Positions 1 through 11,728 of a DNA stretch of 64,000 bases are shown piece by piece; the first letter of the stretch is position 1; the number at the start of each line of letters is the position of its first letter. Made by a program: the position numbers and the translations under genes. Origin of the DNA: Craterostigma plantagineum (Eukaryota; Streptophyta; Magnoliopsida; Lamiales; Linderniaceae). The notes under the pieces were generated by a model that was not told the origin of the DNA, ran no database searches, and saw nothing but the letters and a program-made list of their open reading frames with translations. The stretch lies in the NCBI GenBank assembly GCA_027422505.1, contig JAPQWV010000002.1, positions 23,724,501 to 23,788,500 on the forward strand. Reading direction: 5' to 3'.

Positions 1-105
1 ATCTGAGGACACCCAAATTAAATGTTACAATTTGATGAAAATGAGTTTTATTATATAAGTAATTTGAGGACGGTAAGTTTCAAAATCCTGGCGTTAACTG
101 TTCTC

Positions 106-1067
106 GGGGTTTTTAATTAAATAATAATAAAAAAAACAATCATTAACAAAATAAACATCAAATGAAAACTATTGATAAAACAGCAATTTTCGTACTATTG
201 ATTACGAGTTACTACTCCACGCTGGCCTGCTGACCATGATATGGCTTTTCAAGTAACTCGTATTCCTGGAATACGAGTTACTCTTTTCTTTTTTTTTTTT
301 AATTTTAACTTATTTTATATTATTAATAATAAAATCCACCAAATCATAAAATCATCGTTATCTCATGTAACATACATAATTAAAATCCATAAACGCATCT
401 AAATTACTGTTTGTTTCGCGACGATTAAAATGACATGCATATCTTATATTTTTCGAATATCGGAAATATATTTTTTATTTTCCGATAATAATTTATTGGA
501 CTGTAATTCATCATCTTCATTTTGTTTGGCAAAGCAGAACTGTAACAGACACATACAACAAGAAAGGGACCCGCAAAAACTACATATTATGGAAGAAAAC
601 TTTAAAGAGAGGCTCGTACTAAAACAGAGCAAAACTAGATAAAATAATACACCACTATATCTACATAAAATAAATAAAAAATAAAAAATATATTTGAAAA
701 ATATAACATATGCATGTCATTTTAATCGTCGCGAAACAAACAGTAATTTAGATGCGTTTATGGATTTTTATTATGTATGTTACATGAGATAACGATGATT
801 TTATGATTTGGTGAATTTTATTATTAATAATATAAAATAAGTTAAAATTTAAAAAAAAAAGAGTAACTCGTATTCTAGGAATACGAGTTACTTGAAAAGC
901 CATGTCATGGTCAGCAGGCCAGCGTGGAGTAGTAACTCGTAATCCTGGAATACGAGTTAGTAACTCATACTCCCAGAGTACGAAAATTGCTGTTTTATCA
1001 ATTGTTTTCATTTGATGTTTATTTTGTTAATGATTGTTTTTTTTATTATTATTTAATTAAAAACCCC
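106..1067. mobile_element. Mutator-like foldback element with ~340-bp inverted arms
   Basis: Two long inverted arms (about 106-442 and 708-1067) surround a loop of about 265 bp; by eye the inner 140 bp of the arms are nearly identical. The ends are GGGGTTTTTAATTAAATAAT and its complement, and both sides carry the perfect 9-bp duplication ACTGTTCTC (97-105 and 1068-1076), as in the Mutator superfamily. Each arm carries a 31-bp near-perfect palindrome (252-282 and 862-892, core ACTCGTATTC). The right arm has an extra related unit at 931-983 missing from the left arm. No transposase is visible, so it is non-autonomous. It lies downstream of GDSL exon 3 in the gene's direction. Confidence 0.85.
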
Positions 1068-1236
1068 ACTGTTCTCATATTGCTAATTTTAAAACTTGTT
1101 GTTCGTAAATTAACAAACCATTACAACTTGAAGCCTACTGTACTAAAATCGTCACTCCCTAATTCAGGTATCCTTGGAATGCCACAACCCACACTATGTA
1201 GGACTAAAAAAAACAACTAAGCTTGCTTTTTAGTAC

Positions 1237-2605
1237 CTGAAGTTGCGTGGAAAGGTTGTCCGTGAGGAGCCTGGCAAAAGACTCGGGACTGTAGCGTCGG
1301 CTTGTGTTGTACAGTTCCTTTTCGAGGAAATTGTTTATGTAGTCGTTGCTTCCGATGGATACGACCACGAGCAATTTTGCCAAATAATCGGAAAGCTCGT
1401 CGGGTTTTCCGTAGTGTTTAGGTAGTTCTTCCCGCACTATTTGCTCGAAGAAATCGACCTGCTCAGCCAAACTCAGGCACTTTCCCTGAGTGAGACAAAA
1501 GCATGCATGCATGAACAAGATGATCATCATGCAAGAAGTAAGGGGAAAAAAGAAAAAAAAAAATTTATAGAGAAATATAACATGTGAAATTTTAAAAAAA
1601 TGTGACACTCCTTCTAAGTTTAATACTCCCTCCGTCCCGGTAACTTTATCACATAAGTTACCGGGCACGTAAATTAAGGTGGTATTATTATAATAATATA
1701 GTACAATGAAAAGGTAATAAAGTGTATATTTTGACACGTCTTTTAAGAATATTTAATATTATTATATTGATTGTTAGTGATAGTGTTTTTGCTAAATAAG
1801 GAAATGTGATAAAATTAGTGGGACGCCTGAAATGACAAAATGTGATAAAATTAGTGGGACGGAGGGAGTATTTTTATGCGAAGTGGTCATTCATCTTGAT
1901 ATCAGAACTCTGACACTCGTCTTCGATACGAATGAATCCTTACGACCACAACCATTTTAAATGGAAAACAAAATTACACGTCTAAGGCTGAAAACATAAA
2001 GAATACGTGAATACTAGATAATAAAAAAATAAGCCTAGACGTGAGATACTTGCTGGAAATATAATAATATAAATTTTAAAAAAATGAAGCATTCCTTACG
2101 AAAGCTTTTGGATAAAATGTTTATTCGATTATGACAGATACCAGATAGCTTCCAGTCTCTGCAAGAATCCCGTAAGATCCCGAGGCAAAATTGACGCCCG
2201 TCGTCTCCTTAGGTTCAAGAAATCTACTTATCAAGTATGGTGGTGCATATGGCAATCCAAGAAACTCAGCTGTGTGCGCATATATATAAATATAGAACAT
2301 TAGAAGATAAAGAAATATTAAGGTGGTCATAAAATTAAAATCTTAGTATTTCACGATAAGTACATACCTATGAAATCTGGGACCGTTTTTCCGTTAGTGA
2401 ACCTCCCTGTGGGCCCGCTGAGGAAATCTACGCCGTGAGGAGTGAAGTCGGCCCTCGCTAAGGTCGGCAATAGGTTGTTATTACCGCTGTCGAATATCGA
2501 GTCGCCGAAAACGTACAACGCCGGCGCATATCTATTATTGGCAGAATTTGTGAATATCGTCAATGCTCGGAGTAGAATAACGATTGCGGCGAACGGTTTC
2601 TTCAT
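1237..2605 (-). CDS. GDSL esterase/lipase, 5' three exons (partial)
   Basis: Plant GDSL/SGNH hydrolase, a family of mostly secreted serine esterases and lipases. Exon 1 is 2605-2368, exon 2 2269-2142 and exon 3 1485-1237; all have GT/AG borders and join in frame (205 codons). Residues 1-22 form a hydrophobic signal peptide. Block I has the nucleophile Ser36 in YVFGDSIFDSGNNN, block II the Gly110 region GVNFASGSYG, and block III GSNDY (Asn169). The start is the only Met before the signal peptide. Exons for the C-terminal third, with the catalytic Asp-x-x-His, are not seen. A good donor (GTACTA) follows exon 3, but the next kilobase holds the foldback element. The gene either continues beyond position 1 across a long intron or is truncated. 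Family assignment is firm; function and substrate are unknown. Confidence 0.85.
1626..1868. mobile_element. Stowaway MITE in GDSL intron 2
   Basis: The ends are CTCCCTCCGTCCC and GGGACGGAGGGAG, the canonical Stowaway (Tc1/mariner) inverted repeats, flanked by TA on both sides (1624-1625, 1869-1870). Length is 243 bp, AT-rich inside, non-coding. A second direct copy of the sub-terminal motif TGTGATAAAATTAGTGGGAC lies just inside the right end. It explains much of the 656-bp length of intron 2. Confidence 0.93.
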
Positions 2606-2716
2606 TTTTTTCCCCTGATTTTCTATGTAAAAAAGAAAATTTCACTTGAGGATTTTGATGATATTATAGGGGGAAAAGAGAAAAGATGGAAAGGGCTTAT
2701 AGTAATCCCAGGAGAT

Positions 2717-3221
2717 TAGGGGTGGCCACAGTTCGGTAAACCGGCCGAACCGATCGAAATACCGAAAATTCGGTAGGAACCGAATACCGAACCGAAAATT
2801 CGGTTCGAACTGAAAATTCGAACCGAAAATTCGGTTCGGTATTCGGTTTTTTTTAAAAAAAACAATTCGCTAATTCGGTTCGGTACGGATATACCAGTTC
2901 GGTATACCGAACCGAACCGAATTACCGAAATTTATATTTATTGTTAAAAAAAATATTAAATTTGATAAAATTAAACAAAAATTAATATATTTAATAGGTT
3001 AAAATTAAAAAATATTAATATATTTAATATATTAAAATTCGGTTATACCTAATTTTTATTTTTTTATTTTTTATAAATATTTCGGTTAACCGTTCGGTTA
3101 ACCGAGTTACCGAATTAAAAATTCGGTATAATCGAATACCGAACCGAGAAATTCAGTTCACGGTTCGGCTAACCGAAACTTCGGTTCGGTACGGTTCGGT
3201 ACTACCGAATGCCCACCCCTA
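2717..3221. mobile_element. hAT-like MITE with ACCGAA/TTCGGT arrays
   Basis: The ends TAGGGGTGGCCA and TGCCCACCCCTA are inverted repeats flanked by the perfect 8-bp duplication CAGGAGAT (2709-2716 and 3222-3229), the size used by hAT transposases. Both subterminal 200-bp zones are packed with ACCGAA and TTCGGT in both orientations; the centre is AT-rich. No reading frame. It lies about 110 bp upstream of the GDSL start codon, so it may sit in that promoter. Confidence 0.9.
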
Positions 3222-3229
3222 CAGGAGAT

Positions 3230-3735
3230 GGTGTTGATTTAAATGAAAAGATGGATACCCTTTTGTATGTGTGAACAAGATTGGTTTTAAATGGATTTCT
3301 ATGATTAGATAAATTTGAAATAAGTTGAAGTAGGAGGCATAAAATGGTGGGTTTCATGCATCATGGTAACATTTATGCAATGAAGCTTTCGTGATTAGCC
3401 AAATAAGGGTATGTTGTAAATGTAACGTCTTTTTTGTAGTAATATCATTATGGCGTATGAATGAATGTTGGTTTATGAGATTAATGGCATATGTGGAGTT
3501 TGATATATTTCTGTAATAATAATCTTGTTTTATAGGGAAATCCATGAAATATTTCATCGGCATGCCGTCTTTATTGGGCTTTATTTTTGGAGTTACACTG
3601 ATATCTATCGGGTGCGAAGACGGTTACGTAATTATTTATTTAATTTTCACAATTTAAGGAGAAAAGAATGTCGTTGATTGATAACGGGAAATTTGGTTTT
3701 TCTTTCTCTTAGATCGCGTCGAAAACGCAAAAAAT
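3230..3735. other. Intergenic stretch, nothing recognised
   Basis: About 500 bp of AT-rich sequence between the hAT-like MITE and the first repeat copy. I see no gene, RNA or repeat that I can support. Confidence 0.5.
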
Positions 3736-4809
3736 AAATTAATCACCTTATTTACTAAACACGAGTATAGCAATAGTAGGAATCGTTTCAACAGGGAAAA
3801 TGACTGATTTAGTTCTAATTTCAAACTTGACCAATAATAATAATAACAATAATAATAATAATAACAAGAATAGTAATAAAACTAATAAGGATAATAATGA
3901 TAATAATAATAGTAGTAGTAATAATAATAGTATTAATAATAATAATACTAATAATAGTAATAATATTAGTAATAATAATAATTATATTGGGGGGGGGGGG
4001 GGGGTTGATGATAAAGTTTTTAGCGCATTAGAAAAATATCGAAACTAACAATGATAAAATAATAGTCGAATGAATTATTGTCCACCTAGACTTATTTAAC
4101 AGATCATCGATTTATAAAAATATTATGTCCACACAAGCATAATTGGTTATAGTTTCGTCGAACGCCTAATAACCAATCTTTTCTTACTTTTTTGGTAATT
4201 AAGAGACGCTCTATAATTACTTCCCTAATCGAAAAATAATATCCGCGACACCCCGCAACATTTAAAGTTCCGACGACGTAAAATACGAAAATGACCTGAT
4301 TATTGACTAATAAACTCGGATGACGGTTTATTATAATTTAAACTCACAATATAAGTGTATTACACTTACCGTAGGTAGAGAAGTTTAATATTGTTTGCTA
4401 CTTATTAGAACACACAAACAATTACGGATTTGCGGGTATAATTAGCTACGGATTCGCCTAGATTAATTAAACATTGGCCACTATTTAGTCGACCTAAGCT
4501 CATCGATAAAATTAATTCATAGCTAAATGAATACTTACGCTTTCAAAAGTAGGCTCATTTAATCTCACAGTTTCAACAGAACTAGGGTTCGAATAATCCT
4601 TCGACTATGGAAATTAGCCGCTAAACATATTAATTAAAACACAACTACATGAATTAATACTAATGACATCGAAATAGGCAGAAGTACGCTTGCGATATTG
4701 TGAAATTCAGCTTTGTGAAATAAGCGATTTGATCCATGGAAACAGAGGTGAACGAACGTGAAGGTATTTTAATGATGAGTTGACGATTGTAATATAAAGA
4801 AACAAGCTT
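3736..4809 (-). repeat. 1.8-kb dispersed repeat, copy 1, first part
   Basis: Matches the reverse complement of 16345-17445 at roughly 90% by eye. It starts at AAATTAATCACC, exactly where the other copy meets host integrase sequence. It contains an (AAT)n tract at 3835-3985 and a run of 16 G at 3989-4004. The match stops at 4809, where a Sirevirus-like LTR element is inserted, and resumes at 12077. The repeat has no coding capacity. In the minus direction it carries a promoter-like stretch (TATTTAAAG near 12430), so it may be the LTR of a Ty3 Athila/Tat element, but its ends are not TG/CA. Confidence 0.75.
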
Positions 4810-5233
4810 GTCGAATACCATTTGTACTTATGCTTAGATTTTATTAGCTGTACTTGTAATTAGGGGCTTCATTTGTAGTTGTCCTTAGATTAGGACTTAA
4901 ATTGTATTTATACCAAGTACGTTTGGTATAAATACCTGTACACACACTGTGTTTAATAGAGAAAATTAGTCAATTGATCCAAGAGGCTGCCAATCCAATT
5001 TCTAGAGAGAGATACATCAAGTATTTTCTCTCACTAATCGAAATTCTCTCTAGTGTTCTCAACGAAGTTTTTCGATAGAATCTTAATGATAATCATTCTA
5101 GTCGAATTGCTTTATTGAGCCTAGGATTGATAGAGTTTATAATTGAAGACCGTCGAATCTTAATGATAATCATTCTAGTCGAATTGCTTTATTGAGCCTA
5201 GGATTGATAGAGTTTATAATTGAAGACCTAACA
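4810..5233 (+). repeat. Left LTR of the Sirevirus-like element
   Basis: Starts after the insertion point and ends at CCTAACA just before the primer-binding site. TATA-like TATAAATACC is at 4928-4937. It includes a 77-bp tandem duplication. Its sequence differs strongly from the right LTR although both share a TATACCA/TGGTATA arrangement and the GACCTAACA end. Confidence 0.6.
5078..5231 (+). repeat. 77-bp tandem duplication in the left LTR
   Basis: Two near-identical units starting GAATCTTAATGATAATCATT at 5078 and 5155. The right LTR has no such duplication, so it arose after insertion or in the parent. Confidence 0.9.
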
Positions 5234-5240
5234 ATTGGTT

Positions 5241-5252
5241 TGGTATCGGTGC
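5241..5252 (+). promoter_or_regulatory. Degenerate tRNA-Met primer-binding site
   Basis: TGGTATCGGTGC, eight bases after the left LTR end, resembles the plant initiator-Met primer site TGGTATCAGAGC with two changes. Position and context support it. Confidence 0.55.
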
Positions 5253-7095
5253 TGAGCGTGTTAGCACGTGGACTCATTTTTCTATTCTTCGAAACTGATT
5301 TTGTTTCTTGAGCGCACTGTTCTTCGACAAACTTCGATCGGTTTTTTCTTTATTCAACTTTGTTTGCTTCTATTAAGGTTCGATTACGTGTTTCTCGTTG
5401 GTCTAAGCTCATTTCTGATTGATCGAACCAACTTTTCTGCGAATTTAGAATAGTGATCGATTGTTTTTGTTCTTCGCACTGTTCTTCAAACTTCAAGCTG
5501 ATTCTTCAAAATAAGATCTAGTCGGCTATTTTTAGGTTTCGATCAACTGTTTTAGACTAGTCTGAGCTGAACTCTGATTGATCGAAATGTAGTTTGATCG
5601 AATTTTGAGAATCGAAAACTGCAGAATATTCATTTTCCAGATTTTGAACACGACAATATTTTTTTGGGACGATTCTTCAAAGTTTTGCCATGACTTGCTG
5701 TTATTGCGGTTGGATCTAGTGTTTCTAACGTCTCTGTACTAAAAATCTGATCAATCGAAACTTACTTTTGAGCGAATTTTTGAAATCTGAGTTGAAGTGT
5801 TCTTAGCATTCCTAATCTGATTTTTATAAAATTTCGATTGAGTTTGCTTCGAGTGTGCTAAATTGATTGTTCGTTCATGCTAAGTGCTTGATTCCGCTCA
5901 ATAACCCAGGCTGAATTTGAACGATTTTGTGTTTTGATTGAGATTTCTCTGTTTTGGTTTGCAATCGTACACCTCTGTTTGACTGTCTGTGTCATCTCTG
6001 TTTCGCATTCTTCATCGATAAGAATTTCTGTTTTTCAATCGAGAAATCGATCAACGCTCGCAAAATCTGTTCGAGAAAGGTTTTCGATCGATAAATCGTT
6101 CTGAATTTTTTTCGATCGAGAAATCTGCCATCGTCTGCTTGGGTGCTCACCTCTGTTCATCGTGCAACAGCTAAAAACAATTCCGTTTAACCCTCAAAAA
6201 ATCTGTTCAACACGAGAAACATTGGTCAACGCTCGAAAATCCGTTCGAGAAAGGTTTATGATCGCAAAATCTGTTGTCTTGAAATTTTTTCGATCATGAA
6301 ATACGGCTTCGTCTTCTTCGCCCGTTCACATACAGATAGAAAAATACAATTGCAGGGCAAATTGCATTCCAAGTCCCCGAAATACTATTTTAGTCCCTCT
6401 AGTTATATTTCCGCCCAAATAGTTTTCAATTAAGTCCTGAAAGTTCTGATCTAGTCCAAAATTTTCAATTTAACCTCAAAACTTTCAATTTCATTGAATT
6501 CTTACCCATTTACGTGATTCTTCGTCGCAAAACTTGTTTTTCGCCGCAAAATCTTTTGCGATCGAAAAACTTGATATTAAAGATTTAGATTAAAATCTCA
6601 GAACGACGACGTTTTATCAAATTACACTTAAAGTCAAACTTTTCGAGTAAAAGTTTAAAATTCTTTTGCGGTCAACGTAATCAGTCAACGAAAACTAGTT
6701 TTACGATCGCAAAACTTTTACGATAAAAATCTATGTATGACTGTTTGAATTTAAAACTATTTTCTAAAAACAGTACCTCATCGAAAAACATAACAATCGA
6801 AAACAGTGCTCTACATCTTCACTCGAAAAACTTCTAATCGAGAATTATTTTCGATCGAAAACAGTGCCTTATATTGACATTAAAAGAAAACTTAATAAAA
6901 TTTTTTTCGATCGAAAACAGTAACCTTCAAATTGGCACATTATAGAAAAAGCTTTTGGTATATACTACTATTTTTTTAAGTCGAATTTTAAAAACCAAAA
7001 TCTTTTCGAAACTGAAACTTTAAAAGTCAAATATTTTAATCAGTATTAAAAAAATATCGAAATCATTAAAACACGTTAACGATCAAAATATCCAA
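5253..7095 (+). other. Untranslated leader of the Sirevirus-like element
   Basis: About 1.8 kb with no open frame. It is rich in TCGATCGA/ATCGAAAA words, for example CGATCGAAAA repeated many times between 6040 and 6930. No gene seen. Confidence 0.5.
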
Positions 7096-7099
7096 CCAA

Positions 7100-8695
7100 A
7101 ATTTAATAAAAATGGACACCTACTCGATTACTCGTCCGACGAGACTGGCTCCGACTTTGATGAACAGCTGAAGGAATTGTGCATCAACTATGATTAATTG
7201 AGAAGTAGTTAAAGAAGTCCACAAAGATCAAGTCATGCTCAAAGAAGCAAGAGACTACAAACTCCAATCAACAAACGTACTTGGCTTTGATGGCACACCA
7301 CAAAGATGAAACTAACCCATCTTACAAGGAAGTATCAATTCCTAACTCTACATTGTTTAACATGTTAGAATCCCTACAAACTAGGTATGCTAACATGAAA
7401 AATGAGCAGAAAAGTACAAAAGTGTTGGAAGAAAAATATCTATGTCTAAGAAGAAAATAGCTAGTATCGAATTAGAACTTAGAAGCTCTAATGCGAAAAT
7501 GGATGAACTAACTAAGAGCTTGAAAATTAGTGAGACTAAGACGCCATAGTTAGAGACGCATAGCTCAAAAATTAAGGAATTAGAAGTCAGACTAGAAAAT
7601 AACTACAATTGTTTGGTTAGGAACCACGACGAGAAAGCTAGCCTCAATTGTAGATTAACAGATGCCAACTCTAAGATCACTGGTCTAGAATCTCAATTAG
7701 AAAATTCTAATGCTTAAATTAGTGAACTGACCAAGAGTTTAAATGCCTGCGAAATCGAAAAGAGCACTGCTCAAGCTAACTATGGTTTCTTAGGTGAAGA
7801 ACGTAAGAAGCTCTATTCTAAGATTAAAAAGTTAGAAAATCTTCTTGCAACTTCTAAGACAGAGGAAGCAAAATCTCGTCATTCTGAAAATTCTTCTTCC
7901 GTCGATATACCTCATATTCTTAAGAAAATAGAGGATTTAAATTCTATATTAGAGACGGAAAGAAATAAGTTTGAAGCAGAAAAGAATGCGCTTTTATTAG
8001 AAATATCAAACCTCAAGCTTCCTCACAAGAAAAGTTAATCTTAACGCAGGTTAAGAAAGAAAAAGAGCCTTTGAGCGCCAATAGATCAAATACTCCAATT
8101 TTTAAAGCCGTTACTTCTACATGTCGTTAAATCTATCAATTTTAGAAGCACAAATTTTGAAAGTGGCTCTTCATCCAAAAAGAAAAATTTTCACGAAAAT
8201 AATTCAAGTTCTAGCACACAAACTTCATCGTGTGTTTCAAATGATTCTACTAATTTTTCACTTAAACAGCCTAGACTTGAAGTAAAATTCGAATTCTTAT
8301 AATCATTTTATGAAAAATGTGCATTCTCCATGCAGGAAATACGATACATCTGGTTTACATGCTTATCATTCTATTTGCTCATATTCTTACATGAAGTATC
8401 CAGTCAAAGTCAAATCCGAAAATCATTTATTAAGACTGGGCAATGAGAAGATCTTTAAAAATGCACATCCTAGGAGCACATTCTCAAAAGCTGAGTTTTC
8501 ATATCCGTGTAAAGTCATGCACAAATGAATTCCTACGTCGGATATCAAATCACAGAGTCCTAGTCTACAATGGATTCCTAAGGCTAATTCATCGACCGAC
8601 ATAGGATCACTATCTAATTTTACACGATTTGCGCATAACTCATTTTCTGCTAATAAGGGAGAACCCATATTACAATGGGTACCAAAGTCACGATA
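7100..8695 (+). pseudogene. Decayed copia gag remnant with coiled coil
   Basis: Short in-frame blocks interrupted by stops and shifts. 7111-7197 gives an acidic peptide (YSSDETGSDFDE); 7290-8040 gives Leu/Glu/Lys-rich heptad-like sequence suggestive of a coiled coil (for example LESQLENSN, KKIEDLNSILETERNKFEAE). 8310-8695 gives LQWIPKA and LQWVPKSR, like the linker before a copia protease. The protease DSG motif and all of pol are missing. The coiled coil parallels that in copia element B. Function as gag is inferred from position and composition. Confidence 0.5.
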
Positions 8696-9129
8696 GTTTT
8701 GCAGATTTCCCTCATGTATGGAATTCGATGTAGTGGCTCCACGTACACGATAAAGGGATGAGGCGTCAGCTACTACAACTGAGCTTCAACGAGGTATATT
8801 TCAAATTTACATATGCATATGAGTTTCGTCGAAAAAAAGGGAATATACCTATCTTCTTTCAAAACTTTTCAAATGATACATTTACGATATGCATTTCATC
8901 GCTTTAAATGGTGTTAAAATTTTCAAATGCCTATTACGAACGAATACGATAAATATCACGATTAATACTTCCAAATGAGCTTAAATTGAGGGGGAGCTAC
9001 TCGTTATTTTACTGAGGAGCAACCTTTATATTTTTTTGGAATCACAAATTTTATCTTGAAGGGGGAAAAACATACAACGAGCGATTTAAGGCAACGAGAT
9101 TCTTAATATTCGTCAAGCTAACTACGCAA

Positions 9130-9685
9130 TCTAGGGGGAGAAAATTTATTTCGAAGCATATTTTTGGGAGATGTAAATATAATACTACTATACTAATAAT
9201 ATACACGTATATATATATGTGTGTGTGTGTGTGTATATAAGGGGAGATATATAAAAACAGGAGATAAAAAAACTTGAAAAAAAGGAAAAAAATGGAGATT
9301 AAAAAAACGGGGATATAAAAATAAAGAAAAAAAAGAGAAAAAATTTCTTGCCTAGGATTATTTATATGCTTGCATATTGTTGATTTCTAGATTGTGTAGT
9401 TACAAAGTTCAATTTTGTGAGACCAATCTTTGATTTTTACTATTTGTTGATGATGATTCAGAAAAAAAAAAACAAAAAAAAAAACAAAAAAATGAATGAA
9501 AAATGAAAAAAGAAGAAAAAAAAGGGAAAAGGAACAAAAAATAAAAATATAAAAATTCAATGTCCGAATTTATTCTCTCACATCCGAAGATGGACTTACA
9601 CGAAGAATCTAGGGGGAGAAAATTTATTTTCGAAGCATATTTTTGGAAGATATAAATATAATACTACTGTACAAATAATATACAC

Positions 9686-9719
<34 letters not shown>

Positions 9720-10080
9720 GGAGATATATATAAAAAAAGGAGATAAAAAAACTTGAAAAAAGGGAGATTAAAAAAAACGGAGATATAAAAAAAAGAAAAA
9801 AAAGAGAAAAAAAGAGAAAAAAAATTTTTGCCTCGGATTATTTATATGCTTTCATATTGTTGATTTCTAGATTTGTGTAGTTACAAAGTTCAATTTTGTG
9901 AGACCAATCTTTGATTTTTCCTATTTGTTGATGATGATTCAAAAAAAAACAAAAAAGTGAATGAAAAATGAAAAAAAAAAGAAAAAAAAGGGAATAGGAA
10001 CAAAAAGATAAAAAAATTCAATGTCGTATTCTTCCGATTTTATTCTCTCACATTCGAAGATGGACTTACACGAAGAATCT
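9130..10080 (+). repeat. 478-bp tandem duplication
   Basis: Unit 1 is 9130-9607 and unit 2 is 9608 to about 10080. Both run from TCTAGGGGGAGAAAATTTAT through an A-rich zone to GATGGACTTACACGAAGAAT. They differ by small indels, mostly in a TG/TA tract (about 9210-9236 versus 9690-9714) and in A-runs. Each unit begins with a polypurine tract. Confidence 0.9.
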
Positions 10081-10287
10081 GGAGCTTTCAAACGGACGAA
10101 ATTTTCCAAAGACGACGGTGACGATCTAAGTGAAGATCAAATACTCCGTATTTTCATCGACCGGCCCCGGCTTGCTAATTTAACTAGAGCAACACTTCTC
10201 ACGTACCCCGGAAGCACGGATTTCATGTTCCTATGGTTCAATCTAATCCGACTTGATTCTAACATCGGAACGCGTTTGAGCATTTGA
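10021..10287 (+). CDS. Short ORF, 88 codons, in the LTR element
   Basis: An open frame starting in the second tandem unit. It is acidic in the middle (FSKDDGDDLSEDQILR). I do not recognise the product. It sits where Sirevirus elements carry their extra ORF downstream of pol, so it may be a scrap of that; it may equally be chance. Confidence 0.3.
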   Translation: MSYSSDFILSHSKMDLHEESGAFKRTKFSKDDGDDLSEDQILRIFIDRPRLANLTRATLLTYPGSTDFMFLWFNLIRLDSNIGTRLSI

Positions 10288-11728
10288 GACTATTCAATTT
10301 TCCACCGCTCATCATCCGAACACACCAAGCAAGACTATTTCGATGATGCCTAGGAAGTCTTTGAAGGTACATCACTCCCTTATCTCACATAATTTTCGGA
10401 CTCAACCCCTATAGGTACATGTGCTAATTTTAATTAGCTCCCGGGTAGAAGTCGGCGCATTAGGTCCAACTGCGCATGCACAACCGAGCCTTACCCACTC
10501 GTCTATCTCTTAAAAGATAGGTGTTTCATAAATCACGGGGAACCACGTATGCTATCACCGCTTCACACGGAAACGGGAGATATTGAACTAAGTGGTATTC
10601 CTCCCCGTACCACGCTTTTAATGATCACTCGCGTCTAGTGTGTCCGCGCTCCCCAAAATTTTCAAATTTTTAGAACACATACACTTTTTAATACACCTAA
10701 TATTTGTGATTACGTTAGAACTTCCGTAGACATGTTCCCTTTAAAAGACATGCTTCGAGGATCGGAAGGAAATCCGGCCGTTGCAACATCAAAGCAACAA
10801 CGGTTTCGGCCATTTTCTACGAGCTTTGCTCCTAGTTGATGTCAACAGGATGCCTATGTGGCCCCGGTACTCATTTCGATGGATTGCCTTTGTGGCTCCG
10901 TCCCGTTATTACCCACACCGACCTTTTTGTATGTCATTTCTACCTCCAAATTAACATGCCGATATCGTCAACACGATTCGCCATGAGGGGGAGAAGGGGT
11001 TATGCATACATAATCGGCCGGTCCACCCACCAAATTCTGCCGCGCGTACCACTTTGAAACCGGGCTCTCTCACAACGCCACATTCAAAGGAAGCTTGGTA
11101 CAACTTAAAAAAATCAAAGAAAGAGACGGCCTACCTTCTTCTGGAACTAGAGACGCTTCTTCGAGGCCGAACCAGACAACTTTCATTCGGAGAAAGCGAA
11201 TCTGGCGAAACGGAGAAGATGGCTAAACCCCGAGCCCTCTCCTCGCCTTTCTCAAGCCCCTTGCTTCCTGAAGAAGAAGCAAGTTTCGAGGACCGAACGA
11301 CACGTGACTCAAGCATCATCAAGGACTGAAGTTGCCAACCGTGTCCACTGCGTCAAGGACCGAAGTTTCCAACCGTGTCCACTACATCAATGACCAAAGT
11401 TGCCAACCATGTCCACCTCTCCAAACCTCACATCGAACTCAACGATCTCAACACAAGGTTAACCCAAATAGGGGGAGTTTCGAGTTTCGTGTTCTTCCAA
11501 CAGGAGAAATGGAACGCAGAATTTCTAAATCCGGCAAGAACACTTCGTAATCCTACGGCATGTAGGAGAAGAACTTCAAAGGAAGATTCGAAGAAAACTC
11601 GATGCCTAGAAGACCGGGTGAGCTTTAAGATATTCTAAAGAGGAGATTTCGAGGACTCGAGGACTCTTTCCATTTGCAAGAGGAAGATAACCCGCGCTAT
11701 ATTGGAAATTGAATACAAAGGGGGAGAT
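10288..11728 (+). other. 3' untranslated zone of the Sirevirus-like element
   Basis: No convincing gene. Short open frames at 11054-11638 overlap each other and show no domain. GGGGGAG tracts near 10986, 11470 and 11720 look like successive polypurine tracts. A ~25-bp unit around TTGCCAACCGTGTCCACT repeats three times at 11330-11415. Confidence 0.5.

Noticed and set aside
1067..1215. Possible GDSL exon 4 on the minus strand (VGCGIPRIPELG)
   Set aside because: The match to the family block is weak, no acceptor precedes it in frame, and it stops within 12 codons.
3800..4048. Asn-rich open frame
   Set aside because: It is the translation of an (AAT)n tract in the 1.8-kb repeat; the other copy (17381-17145) differs in length and both lack any domain.
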